DNA of 64,000 bases from Usnea hakonensis (GCA_013423325.1 BLJB01000073.1:186001-250000); one strand, 5' to 3'. Numbered from the stretch's first letter, positions 11,203-22,636 are shown. Notes: generated by a model from the letters alone, not told the origin. Made by a program: numbers and translations.

Positions 11203-12881
11203 GGCTGGCAGAAATCAGACTTTGAATGACCTCAAAACGGTCACCGAGCCGGTCTGTTTATACAACGGAATACGTACCTCTAATCGTGTAAAACCCGCGG
11301 ATTCGAAAAGGACGCTTAAGCCTTATACATCGGTCATCGTTCTCAAGGTTCTTCTCCGGTTATAACCACCGTTCGATGTTGGAAGTTGTGGAAGTTGAGT
11401 AAGAGTTGTGAGGGAAACGAAGGAAAGTGAGTTTTGGCCGGACGATCTGCAAAGCGTTACTTTTTTGGGTAAGGCGCCGAAACTCATGGCTCGGCCTTGC
11501 AAGATTGCATGTACGTAGGTAAGTAGGATGGAGAATCGATCAACTTTGGTTGGCAAAATTTGCATACGATTGAAAAGCTGCGAATGCTGGAGATGTGGCG
11601 TATAAAGGGGTCCCTGTTCCCCAGGGCAGGCACGTGGCTATCACGCTCCCTCCCGCAACCCTAAATTCTATCCCTCACCCCCCACAGTCACCCCCCCAAG
11701 ATTCAATTCTCAGAAAAAACCAACCTATCTACCCCCCAAACCCTGAAATTCACAGAAACGCAGCACTTACGGACACTTAAATTTTCGTGATTGTAGGATC
11801 GGAGAAGGGACGTAGGTTTGTTTTATGATAGGCATCCCCCCCAAACTCTGAAATTCACAGAAACGTAAGGCTTACGGACGGTTCATTGGAGGGATGGAGA
11901 TGAGTTGTGGGTTTTGTTTTTGGTTTTGTTTTTGTGATGGGGTTGGGGTGGATAATAGAGAGGGAGGGAGGGAGGGGTGAATGGGTGTGCGGGGGATGTC
12001 TGAGCGGGTGCTGGCAGGGCAGGCTGGGGTTTGTTTATTTGTGTTTTGGGTGTGGTTTGTGGTTTGTGGTTTGGGGGATGTATGGATGGATGGATGTGTG
12101 TATGTGTCTGCAAATATATATGTACAACTATCGCTCCCGGTATATGTATCAACAATCAACGCTGCGAGCAAGAATGGCTTTCGGTGCCGCGTCGACGACC
12201 AGGCCCTCTCCTTCCCCTCCCCTTTCTCCAAGAGTGGTGCCGTTATATACACAATCGTAGCCTTTGCTCATGTCGTGGGTTCTGGCCTTCAAGCAGACGC
12301 CCTTCGTGAAAGTTGGAAGTCGCTCTTAGACCCGTCAGACTCCAATGCGAGTTGTGGTACCAAGGTCTCGGCGCTGCCGTTGTTGTTGATGTAGCTGCAC
12401 ATGATTCGGGACTCAACCGCTCGGAGTCTACATCGTTTGAAAAAATGAGCCGAGAGGCTTGAGGATCAATGGTCTGCTGTTGAGGAACTCTTGCACATTC
12501 ATCGGCGCTATGCTTGCTGCAATTGGGCTGCAGATGTGGCTGCCATACCGCCATCTTTACCTTCTTTGGGGGACCATGGGGACGGCAAAGAAGCGTGGCT
12601 TCGTATAGCGAGATCGCGCGCGAAGCCCGCGGCACTCGTCTTACTAGCTGGCCATGACCTGCAGGTGCCAAGGCCACACTTTGCTGAGCTTGAAGAAGTG
12701 TGCAAAATAGGGGAGATGGCCGTTTAACGTGTGGTTGTCTGCACCACGAGATCCTGCTTAAGCGAGAGGACCGGTAGGCTTTTGTAATTTTTCCGAGCAG
12801 TGTAGCCGAGACCGGTTGAATCCAAGTTCCAGCTGTTCCAAAAGTATCTACAATTATATATGTATCAATTAGTGGTTTTTT
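11203..12881. other. Intergenic with simple repeats and a short degenerate direct repeat
   Basis: 1.7 kb. A 45-50 bp unit occurs twice, at about 11731-11778 and 11833-11880, sharing CTGAAATTCACAGAAACG and CTTACGGAC. TGGATGGATGG and GGTTTGTGG runs lie at 12040-12100. Overlapping frames on both strands at 12240-12730 reach 144 codons, but none resembles a known protein and they shadow each other. I call nothing there. Confidence 0.5.
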
Positions 12882-14680
12882 TTATCTCTGCCCCCCCGCA
12901 ACAACATTCCTGAGCGTCCCAAAGGAAAGGACATCAGCAATCCTGTTGGTTCCGGAAAACAGCATGCAGAGTCTGTCGATACCGCAACCCCAGCCTCCAG
13001 TAGGAGGAAGACCCCATTCTAACGCCTCCAGGTACTTCTCGTCAATTCCAGCCTCCGGATCTCCCTCGTGATACTGCAACTGCTCTTCAAATTTTCGCCG
13101 CTGCTCGGTGGGCGAGTTCTCTTCCTCGTAGCAATTGACCAGCTCGGTGTTCCTGACAAAGAGTTCTGCTCGGGCTGAAACGCGCTGTTGATTATCGGCA
13201 TGCGTAAAGGACTTTGAGAGTGGAGAGAGGCATTCAGGGTGGTATATTATCCATGTTGGCCCAAAGCATTGAGGCTCAAGATACTTGGCGGACAGTCTGT
13301 CGAGAAGGCGTGGTAATGTTGGACGGGATGGAAGAGGAACACCACATTCGTTCAACAAGAGGATAAGTTGGGCTTGCGCATGAGGCAGAGTTAGTTCTGG
13401 CAATTGCTTTCCAATTGCTGCTTCGATAGCTGGGATAAAGTCCAGGCGTGGCAATGGAGGACTGAGATCAATCTTGGGAGGTCTCAACGCCTGGCGGTCG
13501 CTGTAAATGTGAGCGAAAGAATCGACAGCTTTTGATAGCCCAAGAAACAATCGCTCAGTCGTATCGATTAATTCTTCTATATCTGCGTAGCTCCTGTAGA
13601 ATTCGCAGGTCGTGAACTCGGGGTTATGACTGAGGTTGATGCCTAGGAAGTTATCAGTATTGTCCCGTTCATTGCGAGGTAAAGGACTGCACCTTCATTG
13701 CGAAAGGATGGACCAATCTCAAATACCCTTTCAAACCCTCCCATTACCATTCTTTTTAACCATAACTCAGGTGCTATACGAAGTGCAATTTGACGGTCCT
13801 GAAACTCAGTGGCAGATGTACGGAACGGTCTTGCAACAGCGCCTCCGGCGGTGTCAGCCAATATAGGTGTCTGTACTTCGATATGCCCCTGATCTGACAA
13901 ACTTTGTCGAAGAAATTTCGTAATCTCTGCTCGAAGCCGGACGATATCTGCTAATTGCGGATTCAGAAGGAAGTCTACATGCCGATTACGAAGCTTGCTT
14001 TCCTTCGATAAGGTTTCTGGAAGATGTTGTGTACAAGGGGAGAGAAGTTGGGGGATCTCCGTGGCTAATACGGATAGCTCATTGGTTGAAGTCCTATGTG
14101 GAATCCCTTTGACACCTGTTGAGGTTAGATATTGATACGATTTCACATATCGCTACCAGCTCACTGTATATGTCCCCTCTGTGAAGTTGATTTAGAAAGT
14201 CCTTGAAATGTGCCGCATTGATAGCCGTAGGATCTATACGACTATAATCAATCATGCACTGCAATCGATAGGTATTCAATGGGAAAGTCCAATGATTCTG
14301 GGACAAGTCAAGGAATCCCAATTTTGCGCCTGCGGTCCGTATCGACCATATTCTTCCTAAATAGCATGAGTCAGATCCTCTTGGAGCTTACATGCAAGCA
14401 TACCACGCACGACAACCTCATCTTCAGGCTGCGACTCTCCTTGCCCCAGAGCCTTGTACCGCTCTCTAAAAGTCGGGATGTCTAAAGCCGCGTCCTGCCT
14501 GATTATGCGAGGATACTGTTCTTTGTGTTGCCATTTATCTTTTCCTTCAACGTTCCATGTCCGTATATATGGAAGATTTTGAGCCTGTTCGGCGCTGTAG
14601 AAGCGGAGGTGAGCCGCTCGGGTCGCTGGACGAATGTAGGGGTGGCGAGCAGGACAAAGGTGCCTTAGTCGAGTTCTCAT
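12882..14680 (-). CDS. MSK1: Mitochondrial lysyl-tRNA synthetase (class II)
   Basis: Charges mitochondrial tRNA-Lys with lysine. Four exons (14680-14404, 14356-14165, 14115-13693, 13642-12882) give 550 residues. The first 30 residues are Arg-rich and free of acids (MRTRLRHLCPARHPYIRPAT), a good mitochondrial presequence. An OB-fold anticodon-binding domain follows (VRGRIWSIRTAGAKLGFLDL). The catalytic core has motif 2 (RVFEIGPSFRNEG, with the ATP-binding Arg) and motif 3 (GGWGCGIDRLCMLF) near the C-terminus. The donor of intron 1 must be GTATGC after CGTG, because the later GTAAGC would create a stop. Divergent from TIM10, 399 bp apart. Confidence 0.94.
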
Positions 14681-15079
14681 CTAGGCGAGTTCTCATTCTA
14701 TCAAATCAGCTCGTGAGACTTAAACATCGTGGACTTTCAAGACAGAGGCTCTCATTCGTGTCAGACAGTTAGGACTTTTTGACCATTTACTCGAAGAACG
14801 AGCATCATTCGCAACGGTTTATGTTATGAATTATTCTTCCTTTGACGAGCTTTGAGAGAAAATACATGTCAGAGAGAAAGCTTACCCTAGTCCATGCTCC
14901 GTTTGAGATATAGCAGCTATGGAGTGCAAGTACAGCGAAGGCTTCTGCACCCTAGGCACAAGACATTTGATGCCAAGACTTGATAGGGCTGGACTTTGGA
15001 TTCGGATCGATAACGAAATAGCCATCCCTAAGAAATTTTTCTCAAAGCACCTACAGACGAGTGATCTGTACCACTGACA
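14681..15079. promoter_or_regulatory. Divergent promoter region MSK1 / TIM10
   Basis: 399 bp separate the start codons of two nuclear genes for mitochondrial proteins, which could share control elements. I see no textbook factor site that I would defend. Confidence 0.45.
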
Positions 15080-15462
15080 ATGTCTTTCCTCTTCGGCGGT
15101 CGACCCCAGCTCTCCTCGGCGGAGAAAATCGCTGCCGCAGAAACAGAGGTTGAGATGGTTTCAGACATGTTCAATAGGTTCGGGCTCACCCTTTACCGAT
15201 GAATTCCGGCAACCCTTGCATAATGAAGGATTTTCTGACGCTGTGGTTCTTCCGTCGATGAAACAGACTATCACAATCCTGCACCAAGAAATGTATACCC
15301 CCCGAGTACCGCGAAGCGGACCTCAACAAGGGCGAGAGCGTGTGCCTCGATCGATGCGTGAGCAAATTCTTCGAGGTCAATCTGAAGGTCAGCGAGAAGA
15401 TGCAGGGAGAGGCGGCGCAAAGGGGCACGGGTGGTGGCGCGATGGGTGGATTTGGGATGTGA
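15080..15462 (+). CDS. TIM10: Mitochondrial import chaperone Tim10
   Basis: Small Tim protein of the intermembrane space that escorts hydrophobic precursors with Tim9. Two exons (15080-15177, 15267-15462) give 97 residues. The twin CX3C signature is present: SCTKKCI and VCLDRCVSKFFEVN, separated by 16 residues, which is what Mia40 oxidises. The joined sequence MFNRLSQSCTKKC across the 89-nt intron fixes both splice sites. The Gly/Met-rich tail (GTGGGAMGGFGM) is usual in ascomycete Tim10. Tim9 is the closest alternative, but the CIPPEYREADLNKGESVCLD stretch is Tim10-like. Confidence 0.94.
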
Positions 15463-15762
15463 AAAGTTGGAGTGGAAATGGCGTGGAACTCATAAGGGGT
15501 GAGTGAGGCATGGAATATCTCTAGAGACGAGGGTCTGAACGTGGCGAAGGCATGAAAAGGGGAAGGAATCATTGAGCGTTGATCGGATATTACTCCTGGG
15601 CCCGGACATGGCAGCAGAGAGCATTTCTGCTCCGTGACCTTGGGTAATTGGATTGTAACGGCAAGCTCTTCACCACTCCATATGTACATCTACATTGTAT
15701 TACTACATCCACTGGATCAACGCCAGGTATGCAGTTCGCCCAGGGAATGATGCAATCCAGAA
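15463..15762. other. Convergent 3' flank TIM10 / Stb6-like
   Basis: 300 bp between two stop codons facing each other; it holds only 3' UTRs. Nothing else seen. Confidence 0.6.
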
Positions 15763-18426
15763 TCAACTGAACAAATTTGAACCATTTGCCATCTTCAAAC
15801 ACCAGCCAAACCAAGAAAGCTTTGCCTCGCGTGGTTCGTCAAGCTCTTCTGCTCTTGTTTCGATCTGTAGAACCTGGCGCTCAAACTCTGCGACTCCATT
15901 TTCTACGTCTTCTACCTTCGATTCCAAAGCGCTCAATTCGTACTCAAGCTTGGCGCCCAAGGTTTCAAGGTCTTTGACTTTCTCTGTTAGGTTTGATCGT
16001 TCCTCTGACAGAAGATCATCCCAAGCATCATGGAGCTCATTGTGGGCGTCCAATTTCTGATGGTAAATCAGGTCAAGTCTTGCTTGATCGCTCTCAGCCC
16101 GTTGTTCGTAGATCTGGATGTGGTCGACCCTTTGTACGACCCAAGACGCTACCTGCGCTTCACAGTCTTGAAGTCTTTCTCCCATGACGCGCCCTTGAGC
16201 GGCCAAACTCTTTTCCAACGAGAGAGCAGTCTGTGCATCATGTCTCGCAACGTTACTGTCATGCTCGGCCATATCGCTGTCAACGCCAGCAGCCACGACA
16301 TCTACCATTGCCGTGAACGAGAGTTGACGTGGCCACCGACGATCCCAGTACTTTTGAGTATTTGCTGAAAGCTTTGGGAGGCTCCTTGTATTGCGCAATT
16401 GAGATGGAGGGTAGTAATGCCCTTCGAAGTTTCGCATATTCTTGATAGCTGCGGTATCCTCGAACGTAAGGGAGCCCTTCCTCGAATCGTCAAGGGGCTC
16501 ACGCCCTTCAGTCCTTGGTCTTACGCCAGACGCATTTTCCATTGCACTGAAGTAGTCCGATCTATTCGTAGCGTCCAGGTCAATAAATGGTGACTCGAGA
16601 CTTGAAGCGGACTTGTCAAATTCGCGGGAATTGATAATCCTTTTATAGCCATCCTTGAGATCCCTTTTTTCAGGTCGTTTCTTGTCTTCGGTGAAGCTGC
16701 TCCCGCGTCGAGACGATTTCTGAGAGCCTACCAGGCTTTGTTCTCCACTATCAGGCTGAGCAATCGGATTTGTCGATGCCTTTGCGTTCAACTCAGATTC
16801 TCTCGGTTCTTCCGCACTGGTCCTCGGTTTCTCCTTGATACTCTCCCCATCAGAGGCTAGATCAACCTCTTTGGAGTGCCTGTGATGATGTCCACGCAGA
16901 CCTCTTCTACCAACCGCATCTCTGATTCGTCCCAAGCCACTGCGAGCGTCAGTCGCTTTACCACTAACATTCTTGAAAACCGCTTTCCGTAAGCCTTGGT
17001 CTTTCTCCAGATGGTCGATGCTCGAGTGTGAGCCAAGCATAGGACTCAGATAAATACGGTCGGATAGGACGTGCCGAAGAGATGTGTCATCGACAATAGA
17101 GCCCCGTGTCTTGCCTCCACCCTGCTCGTGATCGTTCAAGATCATGCCTTCATCGCCTCCTAGGCTACTGAAAACATCACCTTCGCTGTCTTTTCGTGGT
17201 TTGCCATACCACAGCCACTTGAACCTCTCTCCCGAGCCCCTCTGAACGAATGTTTCGATATCCAAAGTCTCCACCTCAGCAATGCTGGCTTTATCCCGTC
17301 CATGCACCATGTCTCCACCCTTCCCGCTCAGCTCTGCCGCAGTGGACTTGACTGCTCTCGGAACCGTCCAACCTTTCCCACTTGCAGCTTTTGCAGTCAC
17401 CCTATGTAGCCTATCCAGCGTTCGTCGATCGAATCTTCGAGTGCGTTCCATTTTCTGAGCTCTCTGGAAATAAGCAATGCCTCTTTTCGTGTTGACAATG
17501 TCAAAAACATCTTTTGCTACAGGTGCTCCAGCGGCATTGAGCCTGTTTCGTGCCCCCATAAGTATCCCAAGAAGAGCCGCAACCGTTGTGGGCCCTAATA
17601 TACCATCACTGGGGTCAATGTTGAAATACTCGGTTCCTAGCTCCGTCCACCAATCATTGATGGCTTGCTCAGTAATATCACAGAGCAGCCCATCAGCATA
17701 CTCGGGGGCCAATTTTCCAAACAGCAATAGCGCCACCTGGCACAGCTTGACGAGCTCAATTGCAGCATTGTAAAGCGGAATGCGATCACTCGTACGGTAG
17801 AGTTGCATGAATTTGGCCTGTGTCGCCCCGACCGGCTGAGATAGGCTCAGACCTGTTCGCCCCGAGCATCCCAACCTTTTCATATTTTCATTGACTATGA
17901 AGTCTTCTCTGTGCTTCTTGAGATCTCCATCGGGCACCGCGATGACTGTTAATGCAGATGGAAATCCGCTCAGATTTGTAACCATCAGCGTTCCCAAAGG
18001 TGTTTCCTTCCTTCTTGCATGGTACTTTGTAATGGCCTGAAAGTATACACGGAGACGGGGGGACCATACTTCCTCGTTTGTTGGGACACTCAAAACACCG
18101 ACGATGACGGTATTCTGCTCGAGACCTGTGTAGGTGGTAATGACAAATGTTGGATGAACCCTGGAGCACGCCCATTGCTCGACTATGTAAAGTTCATACC
18201 CTTTAAGTCGACGCCTCCTTTCAAGTACGATAGTCGATGGGTCTTCTTCAAGATACCTAAAGGCCGCAGGGTCCGTGAAGACAAGACGTTGATGCGCTGC
18301 TTGAGGGATGGAGTCACCATTTGCAGGGCGATTTAGAGAGCCATTAGGATTCTTTGCTCCAGTATCTTCAGTCGCAAAGTCTCTTTCTTCTGTATCTTTA
18401 TCCATTCTCCTAAGCATCGTCACCAT
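15763..18426 (-). CDS. Stb6/Stb2-like protein with C-terminal coiled coil
   Basis: Single uninterrupted frame of about 887 residues. The N-terminal third contains the conserved block of yeast Sin3-binding Stb2/Stb6 proteins: RLVFTDPAAFRYLEEDPSTI, RRRRLKGYELYIVEQWACSR and GVLSVPTNEEVWSPRLRVYF. The middle (about 380-680) is Ser/Lys/Asp-rich and probably disordered. The last 170 residues are strongly heptad-like (SNLTEKVKDLETLGAKLEYE) and end in a short aromatic patch (LSWFGWCLK). Several Met codons sit close together (18426, 18417, 18405); I chose the first, but MDKDTEERDF at 18405 is as likely. The molecular role is not established beyond the yeast two-hybrid origin of the name. Head-to-head with RMD5. 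Confidence 0.8.
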   Translation of the reverse strand: MVTMLRRMDKDTEERDFATEDTGAKNPNGSLNRPANGDSIPQAAHQRLVFTDPAAFRYLEEDPSTIVLERRRRLKGYELYIVEQWACSRVHPTFVITTYTGLEQNTVIVGVLSVPTNEEVWSPRLRVYFQAITKYHARRKETPLGTLMVTNLSGFPSALTVIAVPDGDLKKHREDFIVNENMKRLGCSGRTGLSLSQPVGATQAKFMQLYRTSDRIPLYNAAIELVKLCQVALLLFGKLAPEYADGLLCDITEQAINDWWTELGTEYFNIDPSDGILGPTTVAALLGILMGARNRLNAAGAPVAKDVFDIVNTKRGIAYFQRAQKMERTRRFDRRTLDRLHRVTAKAASGKGWTVPRAVKSTAAELSGKGGDMVHGRDKASIAEVETLDIETFVQRGSGERFKWLWYGKPRKDSEGDVFSSLGGDEGMILNDHEQGGGKTRGSIVDDTSLRHVLSDRIYLSPMLGSHSSIDHLEKDQGLRKAVFKNVSGKATDARSGLGRIRDAVGRRGLRGHHHRHSKEVDLASDGESIKEKPRTSAEEPRESELNAKASTNPIAQPDSGEQSLVGSQKSSRRGSSFTEDKKRPEKRDLKDGYKRIINSREFDKSASSLESPFIDLDATNRSDYFSAMENASGVRPRTEGREPLDDSRKGSLTFEDTAAIKNMRNFEGHYYPPSQLRNTRSLPKLSANTQKYWDRRWPRQLSFTAMVDVVAAGVDSDMAEHDSNVARHDAQTALSLEKSLAAQGRVMGERLQDCEAQVASWVVQRVDHIQIYEQRAESDQARLDLIYHQKLDAHNELHDAWDDLLSEERSNLTEKVKDLETLGAKLEYELSALESKVEDVENGVAEFERQVLQIETRAEELDEPREAKLSWFGWCLKMANGSNLFS

Positions 18427-18896
18427 TACTTTCTCCCGGCTGAGAGCTTTATTGCAAGCCCCATACTTCACCCTTCGCCACGGGCACGGTGACCGGCAGG
18501 GCTGCAGTCCTGAACCCGAGTACACAGCAAGGAGAACATGGAGAGCTCTTCATACCCCGCGGCACCTGTGAGTGATCTGAGCGTTATGTCGCACAAAGGT
18601 TGTAGGGACTGAGGGACACTAGTCGCCGAATAGGCCGGAACAACGTCGGCCCTTTTGCCTGCACAATCATTCGTCATCTCATGACCTCTTCTCTCCACTC
18701 TACTTTAACGATTGATTTTGATTTTCGCAGCTACTCCGTCGGTAGTGCTAGATAATATCCCAACAGATGACTTACTTCTCCAGCTCGAGCCTTTGGGACA
18801 AGGCATTCAAGTGGCTCCCTTGACCAAAGTGCCACTGTCTTCCAACTACATTTCCATGTTCCTGGGAGAACCTGTACTCTACATATACTCTGAGTG
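18427..18896. promoter_or_regulatory. Divergent promoter region Stb6-like / RMD5
   Basis: 470 bp. On the plus strand a good donor (GTGAGTGA near 18571) and an acceptor (TTTTCGCAG ending near 18730) suggest a spliced 5' UTR for RMD5. An ATG at 18538 cannot be joined to the main frame across this intron, so it would be an upstream ORF at most. Confidence 0.4.
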
Positions 18897-20319
18897 ATGG
18901 AAGCGCTACTCGAGGAACACGAAAAGTTATCTCGCAAGGGAAACCTTTCCAAAAGCGTTGAAGATGTGCAGAAGACTATCGATCTTCTTGTACGGGCTCG
19001 AGACTCGATAGCTGCAAGTATGCTCGACTCTGTCCTCTGAGTCTTTTGGGAAGGAGTCTCTAACACATTCTCGTTTTCAATTTCTAGACCAAAGCAGTGC
19101 TTCAGTGACACTAGCAAAGCTTCAAAATCCCGTCAAGCAATCGTTCGAGGCTATCAACAGCGACCTGAAGGATGTCTACAAAGGACTGGGCAATTACTCA
19201 AAAGCACTGGATAAGGTCCACTGCACTTTTCAAATCTCTCCTTGATGATTGAGCTGAATCTAGGCTGCACAGAAATTCAGAGACAAACCCTTGCCAACAA
19301 CTGATTACGACGCTCTGTCTTCGCACCCAGCACTGATCAACCGCGCCATTGCCATGCACCTCCTGAGGGAGGGCCAATTTTCCGTTGCTTCAACCTTTCT
19401 GACCGATGCTACCAACAGCACTCCGCGCCCGGAGCCTCCTTCTGGTACCCCGAATCCATTCGCAAACCATGAAGAAGACCTAGGGATAGACTCACTCAAG
19501 TCGGAATCGCTTCGGAAACAGTTTGCCAACATGTACCATATATTGCACGAATTAAAGAATCAGCAGAATCTTCTGCCTGCTATTGCGTGGGCCAGGGACA
19601 ACAGCAGTGCGTTGGAGACAAGAGGAAGCAATTTGGAATTCGAACTTTCAAAGCTGCAATTCGTTTGGCTCTTCACCGGAGGCTCAAATCCCACCAATGC
19701 GAGAAGTCAGGTCCGCGGACAACAGCAAGCGCTTGAATACGCACGTCAAGAATTTGCCCATTTCCAGGCCCGCTACCTCCGAGAGATCCAACAGCTCGTT
19801 GGCGCCATGGCCTTCTGCCCCAATCTCGCACAGTCTCCTTATCGACGAATCTTTCACAATGAGGATGCTTGGGAGGACCTGGCCAATTCTTTCACCCGGG
19901 AATTTTGCTCGCTCCTTGGCTTGTCGGCAGAGTCTCCGCTGTACATTGCGGCTACAGCTGGTGCAATAGCCTTGCCTACTCTTCTCAAGCTTCAGACGAT
20001 CATGAAAGAGAAGCGAACCGAATGGACGACGCAGCATGAGCTCCCAGTACGCATACTTTCGCATCCCACCAATGTGGGCAAGATTGCTGATTTACCTCAG
20101 GTTGAAATACCGCTCCCACCTGCGTACCACTTTCACTCCATCTTCGTCTGCCCAGTCTCCAAAGAGCAGACAACGGACGAGAATCCACCCATGATGATGC
20201 CTTGCGGACACGTTGTCGCGCAGGAATCGTTGGCGAGACTGAGCAAAGGATCCCGGTTCAAATGTCCGTATTGTCCAAGTGAAAGCCGGCCCGAGGACTC
20301 AAAGAAGCTTTTCATGTAA
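18897..20319 (+). CDS. RMD5: GID/CTLH ubiquitin ligase RING subunit Rmd5 (Gid2)
   Basis: Catalytic RING partner in the GID complex, which in yeast marks gluconeogenic enzymes for degradation after glucose return. Three exons (18897-19017, 19088-19215, 19264-20319) give 434 residues. An N-terminal helix region (1-85) is followed by LisH (ALINRAIAMHLLREGQFSVA), CTLH (FANMYHILHELKNQQNLLPA and on), a CRA region, and a C-terminal degenerate RING: FVCPVSKE, then MMPCGHVVAQESL, then FKCPYCPSE. As in other Rmd5/Gid2 proteins, not all eight zinc ligands are present. The donor of the second intron is the weak GTCCAC. The next gene, LAD, belongs to carbon-source metabolism, but a functional link is only suggestive. 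Confidence 0.92.
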
Positions 20320-20882
20320 GTCGGAACATCAGATGAAGATTACCTAACGAATTCAATTGCATGGCAACGGGCGTCTACTCCGTATGGATTTGACTATCGG
20401 TTGGTGTTTGAATGTGGGGTAGGGTCGAAGAGGGGTTGGCCCGACAGAGGACTGGTGGGTGGGCTGGCGCAGGTCCATTTCCTCTTAGCGAGGCATTTTG
20501 ACGCAGGGCGCCAGCTAGATCGACTATATATCTCGCTCGAAGATGTGTGGACGAGGCAAAGGAATAGGATGGTGCCTTGCAAGCGTGCGAGCATTGCCGT
20601 ACCAATCAGCGACGTGGGGGTGTTACCAACAGACTTTATCTCGCGCATGTGGGGTGGTGTCCTTTTCGTTACGGCAGTAGGTAGACACTTCCATCCATCT
20701 ATGAGACCATGACTGCTATTTATTTTCTTCCCACTTCACCTCTCTGTTTTCCTTCTCTTCGTGTCTCTCTCGTTCTCTCAGAACCGCCATCAAGAAGAAA
20801 AACCTAGAGTATTCCGAAGGAAGGATCCTTCACAATCCTAGCTAGCTAGCAGCTGAGTTTAACCGAATCAATCACAACCACA
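20320..20882. promoter_or_regulatory. RMD5 to LAD intergenic region
   Basis: 563 bp carrying the LAD promoter. It has a CCAAT box at 20602-20606 and three GTGGGG hexamers (listed separately). A TACTCCGTA 9-mer lies at 20376-20384. Confidence 0.5.
20414..20654 (+). promoter_or_regulatory. Three GTGGGG motifs, CreA-like
   Basis: GTGGGG occurs at 20414-20419, 20614-20619 and 20649-20654, all on the plus strand. It fits SYGGRG, the binding consensus of the carbon catabolite repressor CreA/Cre1. Pentose-catabolism genes such as LAD are known CreA targets in Aspergillus and Trichoderma. The hexamer is short and such sites also occur by chance, so function is inference. Confidence 0.35.
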
Positions 20883-22636
20883 ATGTCCCGCCTCCTCTCC
20901 CTCGCCCTACCCCGCCGTCAAGGCCAAGGCCTCGTCCGCCTCTTTGCACAACAACAACAACAACAACAGCTGCAGCGACAGCAATTACGTTTCTGGTCCG
21001 TTGCCCTCACTTCACCTCTTTCCTACCATCCTTCTTCTCTCCTGTAAAACCAAAAATATATATATTAAACCCCCAATCCTCCAACCCAATTGCCAATTGC
21101 AAAGAATAATTCGCAGGAGTCAAATCAAATCAAAAAACAAACAACTAATCATGTCATTCTCCCTTCTCTAGCTCCGCATGCACCACCACCACCACCACCA
21201 AGACCACCCCCGGCGCCCCAGAACGCTTACACCACACCCCCACCACCGCAACATCCAACCCCCCACCCTCGCCCGCCGACCAAAAAGCCACCTTCACAAG
21301 CCTATCCTCCTCCTCCTCCCTCCCCCGACCCAGCACCAGCACCAGCACCAGCACCCCTCTCCGCCCACAGCACAAAGCCACCATGGCCACAGTAACCGAC
21401 TCGGTCAGTTTGCCCAACGTCGGCGTCTTCACGGACCCGGAGCATAAACTGTGGGTGGCGGAGTCGGGACCGACGCTCGAGAGCGTCAAGAAGGGCGAGG
21501 GGCTCAAGGAGGGGGAGGTCACGGTTGGGATTAAGAGTACGGGGATTTGCGGGTATGATTACATCCCCCCCCCAAATCTTTTCCACGCACGTTTGCTATA
21601 TAATCCCATCTCCTTCTCTCTATCCTTCCCAAAGGATCAAAAAAAAAAAAAAAAAAAACACTCAATCTAACCCCCCCCTCTCAATCACAGATCCGACATC
21701 CACTTCTGGCACGCCGGCCGCATCGGCCCCATGGTCGTAACAGACACGCACATCCTCGGCCACGAATCCTCCGGCGTGATCCTCGCGGCCCATCCCTCCG
21801 TCACCCACCTGAAACCGGGCGACCGCGTCGCCATCGAACCGGACATCATCTGCGGCCACTGCGAACCCTGCCTCACGGGCCGCTACAATGGCTGCCTCGA
21901 AATGCGCTTCCTCTCCACCCCGCCCGTCGACGGCCTCTTGCGCCGCTACGTCAACCACCCGGCCGTCTGGTGCCACAAGATTGGCGACATGTCCTTTGAG
22001 AACGGCGCGCTGCTCGAACCGCTGTCCGTCGCGCTGGCGGGGGTGGAGCGCGCGGGGGTCCGACTCGGAGACCCGATTCTAATCTGTGGCGCCGGACCCA
22101 TCGGCCTCATCACCCTCCTGTGCGCTGCGGCCGCCGGCGCAGAACCCATCGTCGTAACAGACATCGACGAAGGCCGTCTCGCCTTTGCAAAAGAACTCAT
22201 CCCCCGCGTCCGCACGTACAAAGTGGAGCGCGGCGTCTCCGAAGAAGACGCCGCGTCCCACATCGTCCAGCTAGCCTCGGGCGTCCAACCGTCCATCGCC
22301 CTCGAATGCACAGGCGTGGAATCCAGCGTCAACGCCGCCATCCACAGCGTGAAATTCGGCGGCAAAGTTTTTGTGATTGGCGTGGGCAAACCGGAGATGC
22401 AGTTGCCTTTTATGAGGCTGAGTACGCAGGAGATTGATCTCCAGTTCCAGTATCGGTATGCGAATACGTGGCCCCGTGCGATACGGTTGGTGGAGAGTGG
22501 GGTGGTGGATTTGGGGAGGTTGGTGACGCATCGGTTTGATATCGAGGATGCGGTCAAGGCATTTCATACGGCGGCGGATCCCAAGACGGGGGCTATCAAG
22601 GTGCAGATTCAGAGCGAGATGGATGTGCAGTGGTGA
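20883..22636 (+). CDS. lad1: L-arabinitol 4-dehydrogenase, with possible N-terminal presequence
   Basis: Zinc-dependent medium-chain dehydrogenase that oxidises L-arabinitol to L-xylulose with NAD in the fungal L-arabinose pathway. The standard 371-residue protein starts at the well-placed ATG at 21383 (ccaccATGG) and uses exons 21383-21552 and 21691-22636. Visible motifs are TGICGSDIHFWHAGRIG (catalytic Cys), GHESSG (catalytic His-Glu), the structural-zinc cysteines in CGHCEPCLTGRYNGC, and the Rossmann GAGPIG. An upstream ATG at 20883 opens exon 20883-20995, which splices at 21172 and stays in frame for 108 extra residues. These begin MSRLLSLALPRRQGQGLVRL, then a Gln run and Thr/Ser-rich sequence, with no acidic residue in the first 38. 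Two isoforms are therefore possible; the extension may instead be 5' UTR. Confidence 0.93.

Noticed and set aside
12243..12730. Overlapping frames up to 144 codons on both strands
   Set aside because: No domain, no splice logic, and frames on opposite strands shadow each other.
18538..18896. Upstream ATG that could add an N-terminal exon to RMD5
   Set aside because: The splice phases do not match and the intervening frame stops just before the accepted start.
21154..21586. Gly/Val-rich minus-strand frames opposite the LAD start
   Set aside because: They read the complement of the repetitive Thr/Ser/Pro-coding stretch and have no independent support.
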